From JAJDUF01 sp965238265 (GTDB lineage: Bacteria; Chloroflexota; UBA11872; UBA12225; JAJDUF01): a stretch of DNA of 64,000 nt. Made by a program: the position numbers and the translations under genes. Below the pieces are notes generated by a model, which made no database searches, was not told the DNA's origin, and worked only from the letters and a program-made list of their open reading frames with translations. This document shows positions 50,542 through 59,129 of this stretch, piece after piece. Each line of letters begins with the position of its first letter. Positions within the stretch are counted from its first letter, which is position 1. Location: NCBI GenBank assembly GCA_965238265.1, contig OZ250185.1, positions 3,038,001 to 3,102,000 on the forward strand, given 5' to 3'.

Positions 50542-51843
50542 TCAGCCCGCAGCAGCCGGCACCTGCGCCGCTGCCGTGTCCAGGCCATAGAAGGCCATGG
50601 GGCTGTCGTGCAGCAGTCCGCGTGCCAGGTCGAGCGCCGCAGACTTGCTCAGGAAGTCGCGCTCGACCTTCTCCACCAGTACGTCGGCGATGCACGACCG
50701 GGCCATGACGAGATGGCCATAGATGGTCTCCGGCCAGGTGAGATCAGAGCCGAAGCCGAGCAGCCGATAGTGCGGCACCAGATCAATCCACTCGCTCAGA
50801 ATCTGCCGCGCGCCCGCCATCGTGATGATGTACACCCAGCACATATTCAGCCACACGTTGGGGTAGTGCTTGCCGAGCACCCCTAGCTCCCGCCCGTAGG
50901 GATACCCGGCGTGGAACAGGTCGAAGCGGGTGTTGCGATGCGCCCGGATCATCGGCAGCAGATGGAGCGGGTCGCTGTCCGGGATATGGCCCCAGTTGCC
51001 CTGCATCCCGGTGTGGATTTGGAAGATCAGGTTCTCGTCGGTGCAGAGACCGGCCAGCCACCAGATGATGTGATCCTGAAACGCCCGCACGTCCGCGGCC
51101 GACGGCTCCTCACCCTGCAGCGCCCGCTGCCAGATCGCCTCCACCACCGGCTCCGGCACGTCCCCGGTCGCCAGCGTGCGGTTGTAGGCGTGGGCCAGCT
51201 TGATCCCAATCGCCCCCCGCCGCACATAGCCGTCCACGTAATCGCCCAACCCCTGCTTCAGCGCCGCCACCGTCGAGAACTCGCGGTTCATGTGCGCCTC
51301 GAACGGCTCCCGCTGCTCCGCCGCCAAGAGACTGCCCTCGCGAATCGCCGGCTCCATCCGCAAGGTCGCCGTGAAATACTCCGGCTCCCAATCCTCGTAC
51401 CACGGGACGTTGCGGATTTGCGTGACCAAGTTGCACTTTGTGCGAGTAACGTGGTCGTACCAGCCCGGCCGCGCCGCCCATTCCTTGATGCGCTCGTTCA
51501 AGGCCGCCCAGTTGTCGTCGGTGAGGTCGTCGTCCGCGAAGTCGAAGATGCCCCGGTAGGTGGCGATATTGTGCCGGTAGAACGACACGTTGCGCGTCCG
51601 CGCCACGATGCGCTTCAGCCGCTGCCAGCGCTCCTCGTCCGACCGCGCGCCCTCCAGCGAGCGCTCGTGCCCCATCTCGACGATGCTCGCCTCGTCCCGC
51701 CGGAAATAGGTCGTCATCGTGAACAGATTGCGGTCCTCGGCCGCTTTCGCCTCGTATTCGCGGCGCAGCATCGTATGCGAGTGGCAATCCACGGTCGGCA
51801 CGTCCACCATCTCATCGAGTAGGCGCTGGCGAAAGCTACTCAT
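50542..51843 (-). CDS. Amidohydrolase superfamily protein
   Basis: 433 residues from ATG 51843. The strand-1 metal motif is PTVDCHSHT; later metal candidates are the His in NLIFQIHTGMQG, the DLFHAGYPYG segment and the Asp in FGSDLTWP. The layout resembles uronate isomerase/amidohydrolase-2 proteins. ARGLLHDSPMAFYG ends it like other family members (helix then Y/FYG). Substrate unknown. Its start lies inside the end of the zinc-finger gene (8-bp overlap), so both are made together. Confidence 0.88.
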   Translation of the reverse strand: MSSFRQRLLDEMVDVPTVDCHSHTMLRREYEAKAAEDRNLFTMTTYFRRDEASIVEMGHERSLEGARSDEERWQRLKRIVARTRNVSFYRHNIATYRGIFDFADDDLTDDNWAALNERIKEWAARPGWYDHVTRTKCNLVTQIRNVPWYEDWEPEYFTATLRMEPAIREGSLLAAEQREPFEAHMNREFSTVAALKQGLGDYVDGYVRRGAIGIKLAHAYNRTLATGDVPEPVVEAIWQRALQGEEPSAADVRAFQDHIIWWLAGLCTDENLIFQIHTGMQGNWGHIPDSDPLHLLPMIRAHRNTRFDLFHAGYPYGRELGVLGKHYPNVWLNMCWVYIITMAGARQILSEWIDLVPHYRLLGFGSDLTWPETIYGHLVMARSCIADVLVEKVERDFLSKSAALDLARGLLHDSPMAFYGLDTAAAQVPAAAG

Positions 51844-52192
51844 CGTCGTTCCCCTCCCGTCCCCGCTGACCACAGGCCCTACAATAGCGCGCCGTCGGCC
51901 GTTCTGCCAGCACGTCACGCTCGACGGCCTGCTTGCAGCGCTCGCAGCGACCGTAGCGACCGTGATCCATGCGCGTCAACGCCAGCGACGCCGCCGACAG
52001 CCGGGCGTAGAGCCGCTGCGCCAGCCGCGTCAGCGGCGCGCCGCCCCCCGCGCCCGGCGCGGATTCCCCCAGCCGGCGCAGCGACGTCCGCAGCTCGGCC
52101 CGCTCCCGCTCCAACCGCCGCCGCTGCTGCACCAGCCAGCCGTAGTCATCACGAGCATCGAGCGCCCCATCCTCGCCCCGAACGTCACTCAT
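51836..52192 (-). CDS. DksA/TraR-type zinc-finger protein
   Basis: 118 residues. A long N-terminal coiled-coil region (DYGWLVQQRRRLERERAELR) is followed by a helix and the C4 zinc finger CERCKQAVERDVLAERPTAR-YCRAC (CxxC-17-CxxC) at about 83-108. DksA proteins bind the RNA polymerase secondary channel; the coiled-coil-tip DxxDxA motif of true DksA is not evident, so this is a DksA-like or TraR-like protein. It is co-translated with the amidohydrolase. Confidence 0.85.
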   Translation of the reverse strand: MSDVRGEDGALDARDDYGWLVQQRRRLERERAELRTSLRRLGESAPGAGGGAPLTRLAQRLYARLSAASLALTRMDHGRYGRCERCKQAVERDVLAERPTARYCRACGQRGREGNDDE

Positions 52193-52231
52193 CGGCGCAA
52201 CATTCTAGGCCCTATCACAATCACGCGCCCC

Positions 52232-53914
52232 CTACCCCCGGCCCCCGTCATTCCCGCTGGGAGAGGGCCGGGGTGAGGCCCGCGGCGCCCGCTGATACGT
52301 CACGTTGCTCAGGTGCGGATAGGCAATCCCCTGGCCCGCAAACAGGTCGGCCACGGTGAGCAGCTGCAAGCGCGGATAATCCCGGTCCCAGCCCGGCGAA
52401 TGATAGAACCCGGCGCTGGCCACCTCCTGCCGCATCGCCCGCGTTGGCGCTTGCAGCGAGATGAGCACGCCGATAGCCGCCTGCTTGCGGTCCACCACGC
52501 CCCGCAGGTCGCGGACGTGCGCCACGCCGGTCTTGCCCGCCTTCACCGACAAGATGATCTGCTTGGTACGGCCCCGCGGCCCCTCGTCGTGGAAGTAGAG
52601 CCGGCCGTCAATGCCGCGGTCCGCCCCCTTCTTCTGCTCTACCGGCCGCGCCCCGACCCGCCCCAGCGCCCACCACTGGAACTGATACGGGTCCTCTTGC
52701 GCCAGGGTTGCCGCGTCCGGCAGCGCCTCCGGCTCCCCGATGACCTCGTAGGTTTGGGCCACGTCCGACCCGAAGGCATCCTGTAGCCGATGCCGAATGA
52801 GGTTGATGGCGAGATGCGTGATGTCAATGCCGACCCACTGCCTGCCGAGCTTCTCCGCCACTGCAATCGCGGTACCGCAGCCGCAGAACGGATCGAGTAC
52901 TACGTCGCCTTCCTGGCTGCTCGCCTGGATGATGCGCGCCAACAGCGCTTCCGGTTTCTGCGTAGGGTAGCCGAGAGACTCCTTGGCCTGGGCACTGAGC
53001 GGGTTGATGTCATTGACAAAATCCTGGATCGGCACGCCAGGATTCTCGTCCGCATATCGTTTCTGGCGCGGCGTACCCCCCTTCTCCGGCCAATAAACGA
53101 GGCCCGCTTGGTCGAGCAGGTCTAGCTTCTCCTGTGTAGCAAGATCGCTCAGATCGCGGCTCGGATATGCCTTTTGCAAAGCGGCCCTCGGAACTGCCCA
53201 ATGCCGGCCTGAAGCAGTCGGGTCTATCCCGCGCCAAGGCTTACCGGAGTCACCGGACCGAACTCCGGCTCCGGTCAGTGAAACAAGTTGATAGCTGCCC
53301 CGCTTATCCTTGAACCGATAATACTTTTCGAGATACGCAACGTCGTAGTCCTGATAGATGCGGTGCCACTGGTACCGCTCGGATTTTGAGTAGAACAAGA
53401 TCGTATCGTGGATCGGCCCCCAACGTTTGGCGCCGCCGTGTGATCCTGTTCTGCGCCAAGCAATCTCGTTGCGGAAGTTATCGGAACCGAAAATCCCGTC
53501 CAGCAGCAGCTTGAGACAGTGGCTGGCGGTCGGGTCACAGTGGAGGTGGAGGCTGCCCGTCGGTTTCAAGACGCGATGCAGCTCGACGAGGCGGGGAGCC
53601 ATCATGGACAAGTAGGCGAGCATGTCGTTGTCGCCCAGGAAGAGGCGGAAGGCTTGCAGGCCCTCGGAGACCTTGCCGCCGGCTTCCACAACCTCCTGAT
53701 AGGCGGCGGCGGCCGCCTGATCCCAGCGCCAGGTGTCCTCGAAGGCTTTGATCTGCGCCGCCGAGCGCGATCCGTCCCGTTCGGCGAACAGCACGTTATA
53801 GCTCTGGTTGCTCTTGAAGGGCGGATCGAGGTAGATGAGGTCTACCGACTCATCGGGGACGTGCTCACGGAGGACATCGAGGTTGTGGCCGTAGTACAGC
53901 GTGTTACCGGCCAT
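52232..53914 (-). CDS. Site-specific DNA methyltransferase fused to an Mrr-like nuclease domain
   Basis: 560 residues from ATG 53914 (GGGAGG five bases upstream). Beta-class order: LIYLDPPFKSNQSYN (catalytic DPPF) first, then the SAM motif VVLDPFCGCGTAIAVAEKLG near residue 345, with SLGYPTQKPEALLARII between. Residues about 440-530 look like a PD-(D/E)XK/Mrr-type nuclease (GADRGIDGRLYFHDEG, then IILSVKAGKTGVAHVRDLRG). The last residues (RASPRPSPSGNDGGRG) are translated repeat B/A sequence. A one-chain modification-restriction enzyme or a modification-dependent nuclease is possible. Just outside the lower-GC defence island, with normal GC. Confidence 0.86.
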   Translation of the reverse strand: MAGNTLYYGHNLDVLREHVPDESVDLIYLDPPFKSNQSYNVLFAERDGSRSAAQIKAFEDTWRWDQAAAAAYQEVVEAGGKVSEGLQAFRLFLGDNDMLAYLSMMAPRLVELHRVLKPTGSLHLHCDPTASHCLKLLLDGIFGSDNFRNEIAWRRTGSHGGAKRWGPIHDTILFYSKSERYQWHRIYQDYDVAYLEKYYRFKDKRGSYQLVSLTGAGVRSGDSGKPWRGIDPTASGRHWAVPRAALQKAYPSRDLSDLATQEKLDLLDQAGLVYWPEKGGTPRQKRYADENPGVPIQDFVNDINPLSAQAKESLGYPTQKPEALLARIIQASSQEGDVVLDPFCGCGTAIAVAEKLGRQWVGIDITHLAINLIRHRLQDAFGSDVAQTYEVIGEPEALPDAATLAQEDPYQFQWWALGRVGARPVEQKKGADRGIDGRLYFHDEGPRGRTKQIILSVKAGKTGVAHVRDLRGVVDRKQAAIGVLISLQAPTRAMRQEVASAGFYHSPGWDRDYPRLQLLTVADLFAGQGIAYPHLSNVTYQRAPRASPRPSPSGNDGGRG

Positions 53915-53979
53915 AGCCGCCTCCCGGTTACAACATGCCGGCGGAGCACCCACTATTATACATGCTGTGTTATGCCAGG

Positions 53980-54240
53980 CTGAACCTAACCCCCGGCCCC
54001 TTCCCTGTCAGGGAAGGGGAGTCAGCACAGCGACCGGCCGCCGTAGGGGCGCAGCACGCTATATCCCAGTCCCCCTGCGTAACGGGGGGCACGAGGGGGG
54101 CCAGCCCTCACCCCGGCCCTCCCCCGCGGGGAGAGGGAGTCTAGATTCCCACGTGCGCGGGAATGACCGAGCGAGACGGTGGGGATGACGAACGGCGGAC
54201 TCCCCTCTCTACTATCGTTATAGTGGAGAGGGGCCAGGGA
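53980..54240. repeat. Repeat cluster (B, C, B, A, B); no gene in 53915-54249
   Basis: TAACCCCCGGCCCCTTCCCT with AGGGAAGGGG (B); CGTAGGGGCGCAGCACGCTA (C); CCCTCACCCCGGCCCTCCCC with GGGGAGAGGG (B); ATTCCCACGTGCGCGGGAAT (A); and CCCCTCTCTACTATCGTTAT with AGTGGAGAGGGG. Confidence 0.75.
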
Positions 54241-54249
54241 ACTGATGCG

Positions 54250-54636
54250 CTAGGAACCGGCAGAGTTGCTGTAGGGGGGCGGCTCGTTGAACTCTTTGCC
54301 TTGTGCTTCAGCGGCCCTACGGCGCGCATCCCATTCAGCTACGGCAGCGTAGACTTCCGCGCGGCCCTCGGCTCTGAGAGCTTCTCGCTCTGCATCACGC
54401 TTCTTCAGCGCTGTCTCAAGCCAAAACACGACCACTCCTCCCACCTGTACCGCAAAAAAAGACAGCCCTGTTGACCCCACGGCCACTGGCGCTTCTAGCC
54501 GGAAAAACGCCAGCACCGTCGGCAGCCCCCCACCGCCCTCTGCCCAGGCACCGAACGCAGCCGCTACCGTGCCCACGATCATCAGTGGGGCGAAAACCGC
54601 TAGGTACCAGCCATTGACTCTTTGATCCGTCGCCAT
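54250..54636 (-). CDS. Small membrane protein with C-terminal helix, unknown
   Basis: 128 residues from ATG 54636 (GTG 54663 also possible). Two transmembrane helices (about 10-34 and 48-73, GLSFFAVQVGGVVVFWLETA) and a charged helical tail (KKRDAEREALRAEGRAEVYA). No family recognised. It superficially resembles the small membrane protein at 29652 in layout (two helices plus cytoplasmic coiled coil) but not in sequence. Confidence 0.5.
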   Translation of the reverse strand: MATDQRVNGWYLAVFAPLMIVGTVAAAFGAWAEGGGGLPTVLAFFRLEAPVAVGSTGLSFFAVQVGGVVVFWLETALKKRDAEREALRAEGRAEVYAAVAEWDARRRAAEAQGKEFNEPPPYSNSAGS

Positions 54637-54881
54637 GTGGCTACCGCCAAGTCGGCTGACCACCGGCCGTACTCACAGCATACCGGGAAGTTGAAAAAGG
54701 GGCAACCGGTCGCATGGTCACTGCGGTACGTAGCTCCACTCACCGGTGGTCGGACTGCGCGGCGATTGACCCTAGGGCACGGGATACGCGATGCGGGCCT
54801 TATACACCGCAGTCATCCCCCCAAGTCTGCCAGTGGCAGTAGCCGACAACGGGCTGTAGGCTGTGGGCTGAAGGCTCCCTT

Positions 54882-55109
54882 CTACGAGCCGCTCGCCACC
54901 CGGACTCCGGCGATGGCGAGCAGCAGGCCGAGGGCCGCCGCGCCGAGCAGCAGCGCCGCCATGCGGGCCAGCTCCGTATCGCGTTGGTACAAGCTGTAGC
55001 CGGTCAGTCCGGCCGAGCCGCAAACCACCAGGCCGCAGACCACGGCGAACAGCCAAGAGAGTAGCCAGATCAGCCGCGACGCCAGCGCCAGCAGATCGGG
55101 CGAGGTCAT
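54882..55109 (-). CDS. Small two-helix membrane protein, unknown
   Basis: 75 residues. Helices at about 8-36 (LASRLIWLLSWLFAVVCGLV) and 46-70 (ARMAALLLGAAALGLLLAIA). Weak Shine-Dalgarno. It lies downstream of the MBL-cupin gene on the same strand. Could be a chance hydrophobic frame; coding confidence is moderate. The neighbouring 54637-54881 gap holds only a family D-like GGCTGTAGGCTGTGGGCTGA stretch. Confidence 0.45.
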   Translation of the reverse strand: MTSPDLLALASRLIWLLSWLFAVVCGLVVCGSAGLTGYSLYQRDTELARMAALLLGAAALGLLLAIAGVRVASGS

Positions 55110-55161
55110 GCGTCACCACGCGCCATGAGCGGCGCTCCCGGTCCTGCCGCATCTACTCGCA

Positions 55162-56226
55162 TCAGACCTCCCCCTCGAAGTAGCCTACCGCATCCTTCAA
55201 CCGGAATAAGCGGCCCACGGCGCGGACGTTGACCTTGCCCGAGTCCGGGTACTCGACATCATCTGCGCCCGATACCGTTCCCAGCATCAGGATGGTGCAG
55301 GGAGCCGTGCCGGCGTTGACGAACTTGTGGGCGCTGCGCGGCCCGGGCGGAGCCGCGATGAAGTCCCCGGTCCGTACCGCGACGTCGCCCCGGTCAGTCA
55401 GGAGCGTACACGTCCCGTCCATGACGTAGAACAGCTCCTCGGCGACGTGGTGATAGTGCCGCGGATACGTCGCGTGACCGGGTGCCAGCCGCACCACCTG
55501 ATAGCCCAGCTTCCTAGCCCCGATCAGTGCGTCAATGTCTTTGCTCTCCAGGCTGTACGGTCCCGGCCCCGTCCGCGTCTCCCACGGTATTTCGTCGAGG
55601 TTGATGCGATTGATGTAGAGGTCCGACCGCGACTCTAGCAGCGTCAGGAGCGCCTCGCGGGCGCCGGTGTAGAACGAGTGTCCATCGCCGAGCAGGAGGG
55701 CATCGAGGTTCGGGATGGCGAGCAGCTTGCGTAGCTGCAACAAGGCTCGCGCGTGGTCCACCACCTTGGGCGGCGCGCCCAGGCTCAGTGCCCCGGCCGG
55801 CGCGCCCCACACAAAGTCACCGATAAACGCCACCTGTCCGCCGCGCCAGATCAGGGCCACCTCACCGGGACTCTTGCCATGCTCCAGGTGCAGCACGCGC
55901 AAATCCGGCACGACCTCCTCGCCGTCTACGACCGCGCGGTCAATCGGAAAGTCGAACAGCGGCGCGTCGGCCTTGTGGGCGACGAGCTGCGCCCCGGTCT
56001 GCTCCTGGAAGTCCACGGCCGCGCGGTCGTGGTCTCGATTGGTCAAGACGATCAGCGCGGCGCCGCCCAGCGCATCGAGCTGCGCCCGGTCAGCGGCCCG
56101 CATCGGCACGGGATCAATGAGCACGTTGCCTTCCGGTCGCACCCAGAGATGCCCATTGAAGTCGAACTGCTTCTCCTCATCGAAGACGGACCACGAGTAG
56201 AGGTGCTCGAACATCAACCGCTTCAC
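55162..56226 (-). CDS. MBL-fold protein fused to a cupin domain
   Basis: 354 residues from GTG 56226 (GGAGGG six bases upstream). Residues about 1-215 have the MBL fold, but the HxHxDH motif reads TNRDHDRAA and other metal ligands are partly missing (LLLGDGHSFYTG near its end). Residues about 255-330 are a cupin with an intact metal-like motif PRHYHHVAEELFYVMDG and AHKFVNAG. MBL domains without a full site can still bind one metal or act as structural parts. Function unknown; the cupin may be the catalytic or sensing half. Confidence 0.82.
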   Translation of the reverse strand: MKRLMFEHLYSWSVFDEEKQFDFNGHLWVRPEGNVLIDPVPMRAADRAQLDALGGAALIVLTNRDHDRAAVDFQEQTGAQLVAHKADAPLFDFPIDRAVVDGEEVVPDLRVLHLEHGKSPGEVALIWRGGQVAFIGDFVWGAPAGALSLGAPPKVVDHARALLQLRKLLAIPNLDALLLGDGHSFYTGAREALLTLLESRSDLYINRINLDEIPWETRTGPGPYSLESKDIDALIGARKLGYQVVRLAPGHATYPRHYHHVAEELFYVMDGTCTLLTDRGDVAVRTGDFIAAPPGPRSAHKFVNAGTAPCTILMLGTVSGADDVEYPDSGKVNVRAVGRLFRLKDAVGYFEGEV

Positions 56227-56324
56227 AACTGTCCCTCCATATGTCCACCGGCTACCGACGGTCAGCCCGATTGTACCGCAAGCCAACGCGGATTCGTCCT
56301 GCTACCATCACCCTAGCTCCCCTA

Positions 56325-56400
56325 TGGCCCCCCCCCGCTGCGGCAGGGGGGGGCCTGGATTGCGGCTTCCGCCGCAATGACGGAGGAGTATCACTTTCGT
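56325..56400. repeat. Family E and A remnants upstream of the hydrolase gene
   Basis: CTATGGCCCCCCCCCGCTGC with GGCAGGGGGGGGCC is the left half of the 83-bp repeat at 61925; it is followed by an A variant GGATTGCGGCTTCCGCCGCA. Confidence 0.6.
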
Positions 56401-56404
56401 TCCA

Positions 56405-57277
56405 ATGACGGTACGGCGCCGGAATGACAGGAGGCGATGGGGGGACGGTGCCCTCATCGCTGCCGTCATGGTGGTCGCTGCCGTTATCATAGTGGCTGGC
56501 TTGCGTATGGGTTGGGAAGATCGCTTCATTTACCATCCACTGCCCTTCGACGAGCGGGCCGCGCACGCGCTGCTCGGCGGCTTGCCCGTCGAGGATCACA
56601 CCTTCCCCACGGACGGCGGCCTCCGGCTCCACGGCTGGATTGCCCGCGCCGCCCCGGCCGACCCGTGGCTGCTCTGGTGCCACGGCAACGCCGGCAACAT
56701 CGGCCATCGTGCCGACAACCTCAGCTTGCTGGTCGAGCAAGGCCTCAACGTCTTCATCTTCGACTATCGAGGATATGGCCGTAGCGAGGGCCAGCCCTCC
56801 GAACCAGGTTTCTATGACGATGCGGCGGCGGCCTACGACTATCTCCGCAGTGCAGCAGGAGTGACACCGCAGCGAATCGTCCTCTACGGCCGCTCGCTGG
56901 GTGCTCCCGTCGCCGCGGAGCTGGCGCTGCGCCGACCGGCCGCCGGGCTGATCCTGGAAGCGCCGCTCGGGTCGGTGGCGGCGATGGCCCGCACCATCGT
57001 ACCGCTGCTACCAATCGAGAAGCTCTTCCGCGCCCGCTTCGACACCTTGGCCCGCGCGCCGCGCTTGCAGCTCCCGACGCTGGTGCTGGTGGCCGAGCTT
57101 GATGACGTGATCCCACCCACGCAAGGCCGGCAAATCTTCGCCGCGCTGCCCGGCCCCAAGGAACTGTGGACGATTCCCGGCGCGCGCCACAACGACACCT
57201 ATCTTGTTGGCGGCCCGGCCTATTTCGAGCAGCTGACCGGCTTCATCCATCGTGTGGTGGATACTACCGGCGCGTGA
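56405..57277 (+). CDS. Alpha/beta hydrolase (BEM46/YfhR-like), membrane-anchored
   Basis: 290 residues. One N-terminal transmembrane helix (ALIAAVMVVAAVIIVAGLRM) then LLWCHGNAGNIGHR (oxyanion region), nucleophile elbow YGRSLGAPVA (catalytic Ser), ELDDVIPP (Asp) and GARHND (His). Substrate unknown, probably an ester or peptide at the membrane. The first codons (MTVRRRNDRRR) come from the edge of a repeat, so the real start might be a little downstream. The next gene begins 47 bases after its stop. Confidence 0.88.
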   Translation: MTVRRRNDRRRWGDGALIAAVMVVAAVIIVAGLRMGWEDRFIYHPLPFDERAAHALLGGLPVEDHTFPTDGGLRLHGWIARAAPADPWLLWCHGNAGNIGHRADNLSLLVEQGLNVFIFDYRGYGRSEGQPSEPGFYDDAAAAYDYLRSAAGVTPQRIVLYGRSLGAPVAAELALRRPAAGLILEAPLGSVAAMARTIVPLLPIEKLFRARFDTLARAPRLQLPTLVLVAELDDVIPPTQGRQIFAALPGPKELWTIPGARHNDTYLVGGPAYFEQLTGFIHRVVDTTGA

Positions 57278-57324
57278 CTCTGACCGCCGGTCGACCGGCC
57301 AGCCATCCCCAGAAAGGCCGCACG

Positions 57325-58305
57325 ATGACCGAGCGCAAGCAGCGGCTCTCGAACGACACGGCCGCGCTCACCCCCGAGATCGTCACGGACGCGCCGGTGC
57401 TGGATTTCGACTTCCCGGCGCTCCACATTGGCGTGGCCGAATACCCCGCGGGACCCACTGGCTGCACGGTCTTCTTCTTCCCCGACGGCGTGACGGGCGC
57501 CGTGGACATCCGCGGCGGCGCCCCCGGCGGCCTCCTGCCCCATCCCTGGGGCCGCTACGATGCGATCTGCTTTGCCGGCGGCTCGCTCTACGGCCTGGAA
57601 ACGGCGAGCGGTGTGGCCGCCGAGCTACTCGCCCAGCGCGAGTACGCCGTCTCGTTCACCACCATCGCCAGCGTCGGCTCCGCGATCATCTACGACTTCA
57701 CCCGCAAGAACTCCGTCTACCCCGACAAGGCGCTGGGACGCGCCGCGCTCCGGGCGGCCCGGAGTGGGCAGTTTCCCCTGGGTGCTTGTGGCGCCGGGGC
57801 GTCCGCCACTGTGGGCAAGGGGGTGCGTTTTGCCTACCGCGAGCCAGCCGGCCAGGGCGGCGCGTTCCGGCAGCTCGGACCGACCAAGCGCGCCGTGTTC
57901 ACCGTCGTCAATGCCGTCGGTGCCATCGTCAATCGGGCCGGGCAGGTCGTTCGCGGCAACCTGAACCCCCGCACCGGCGAGCGCCACCATCCCCTGGCCG
58001 CCGTCGAGCGCCGCCTGCACGCGCCCGCGGCCCCGCCCACACCCCCAGGCAACACGACCATCACGCTGCTCGTGACCAACCAGCAACTCGATCCCGGCGC
58101 ACTCCAACAGTTCGGCCGCCAGGTCCACAGCACGATGACCCAGGCCATCCAGCCCTTCCACACCGTCAACGATGGCGATACCCTGTTCGCGGTCACCACC
58201 AACGAGGTGGAGAACCCGGCACTGGATGCCATGGCCCTCGGCCTCACCGGCTCCGAGCTAGCCTGGGACGCCGTCCTCACCTCCTTCACCGCCCGCGCCC
58301 CATAA
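57325..58305 (+). CDS. P1/S58 family peptidase (DmpA-like)
   Basis: 326 residues from ATG 57325. Family landmarks: YPAGPTGCTVFFFPDGVTGAVD (early strand), RYDAICFAGGSLYGLETASG, PLGACGAGASATVGKGV, AVFTVVNAVGAIVNRAGQVV and DGDTLFAVTTNEVENP. S58 enzymes are self-processing N-terminal-nucleophile hydrolases (beta-aminopeptidase/L-aminopeptidase-D-esterase); the nucleophile residue cannot be assigned with certainty here. Longer upstream frame to 57166 overlaps the hydrolase gene and is rejected. Confidence 0.88.
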   Translation: MTERKQRLSNDTAALTPEIVTDAPVLDFDFPALHIGVAEYPAGPTGCTVFFFPDGVTGAVDIRGGAPGGLLPHPWGRYDAICFAGGSLYGLETASGVAAELLAQREYAVSFTTIASVGSAIIYDFTRKNSVYPDKALGRAALRAARSGQFPLGACGAGASATVGKGVRFAYREPAGQGGAFRQLGPTKRAVFTVVNAVGAIVNRAGQVVRGNLNPRTGERHHPLAAVERRLHAPAAPPTPPGNTTITLLVTNQQLDPGALQQFGRQVHSTMTQAIQPFHTVNDGDTLFAVTTNEVENPALDAMALGLTGSELAWDAVLTSFTARAP

Positions 58306-58312
58306 TCCCCGT

Positions 58313-58337
58313 CATTGCGGCGCAGGCCGCAATCCAG
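58313..58337. repeat. Family A variant
   Basis: GTCATTGCGGCGCAGGCCGC followed by AATCC. The same variant occurs at 59931-59950. Confidence 0.6.
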
Positions 58338-58377
58338 GTCGGCGGAGACGATTGGGGGTAGACCTAGACCAGATCTC

Positions 58378-58406
58378 TTGACAGAAATCGGGTCATTCAC
58401 TACACT
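58378..58406 (+). promoter_or_regulatory. Sigma-70 promoter of the AT-rich locus
   Basis: TTGACA (58378-58383), 17-bp spacer, TACACT (58401-58406). The 10-bp sequence GTAGACCTAG is repeated at 58358-58367 and 58427-58436, one on each side, so it may bind a regulator. Confidence 0.6.
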
Positions 58407-58485
58407 CCCTCAGCACACATGTAGAGGTAGACCTAGCGAGTGACCACCACATCAGGGCTACTGCTGGCATCTAGGGATTGGCCGA

Positions 58486-58608
58486 ATGAGAAATAGAGTG
58501 ATAAAGATCGTTATCAAGATCATATATCTTGCTATTGTACTTGCAGGAGTGGTATTGGTATTGTTAGGAGGCGTGAGCTTATTACTTTCCTCACTGACCC
58601 CGATGTAA
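58486..58608 (+). CDS. Short membrane segment, first part of a broken gene
   Basis: 40 codons: MRNRVIKIVIKIIYLAIVLA then GVVLVLLGGVSLLLSS, a single strong transmembrane helix. Just before its stop another frame opens and continues with TDPDVRGDSFYVVLAIIFLS, a second helix leading into the zinc-ribbon protein. One inserted base near 58590 would join them. Low GC, unlike the surrounding genes. Confidence 0.45.
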   Translation: MRNRVIKIVIKIIYLAIVLAGVVLVLLGGVSLLLSSLTPM

Positions 58609-58664
58609 GGGGAGATAGTTTTTACGTTGTCTTAGCAATTATATTTTTATCCCTTGGGGTTGCT

Positions 58665-59129
58665 ATGTCCCTGGGAGGAGTCAAACTGCTTGCATCAACG
58701 GATAAAAAGGCACAAGACCGTAACTTAGAAAAACCTCACCTATCGCAACGAGTGAAGGCGGATAGCGATAACCTAAGCCGGACTGCCACCGCATTCAGTC
58801 GAGACACCGAGACAGTCTCTCCGGAAATGCGGGCCATGTATTGTCCAAACTGCGGTGTCGAAAGCGATGAGAGCGCCAGATTCTGCCGGCAATGTGGCCA
58901 ATCTCTGTCTGCTGCTGAACAAGAAACATCTGACCCTCTGCCAGAGCATAGTGCTAAATCGCAGAAATCATCCGATACTCTAGCTGAATATATGAGTGCC
59001 AAGATACAGCAGATGAAGGCAGTAGGAGAGGATGCACCATTATCTCCGCCTTCATCCAAAACTGAGGGTGCTGGGAAGCCCAGTGATGAATCAGACGGGG
59101 GGTGCCGAGAAGAACCAAAAGGAAGCTGA
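58665..59129 (+). CDS. Zinc-ribbon protein, middle part of a probably frameshifted gene
   Basis: 154 codons from ATG 58665, but the open frame continues upstream to about 58560 through a transmembrane helix. MYCPNCGVESDESARFCRQCGQ is a double-CxxC zinc ribbon (zinc_ribbon_2 type) at about residues 58-78. A polar linker follows. The end (GGCREEPKGS) lies in a G6 run (59097-59102); losing one G would continue the frame as GGAEKNQKEADSQPK into the next open frame. AT-rich, probably acquired. Confidence 0.55.
   Translation: MSLGGVKLLASTDKKAQDRNLEKPHLSQRVKADSDNLSRTATAFSRDTETVSPEMRAMYCPNCGVESDESARFCRQCGQSLSAAEQETSDPLPEHSAKSQKSSDTLAEYMSAKIQQMKAVGEDAPLSPPSSKTEGAGKPSDESDGGCREEPKGS

Noticed and set aside
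57252..58361. 369-codon open frame on the + strand
   Set aside because: Arg/His/Pro-rich alternate frame of the hydrolase and P1 peptidase region; the other frames carry the conserved motifs.
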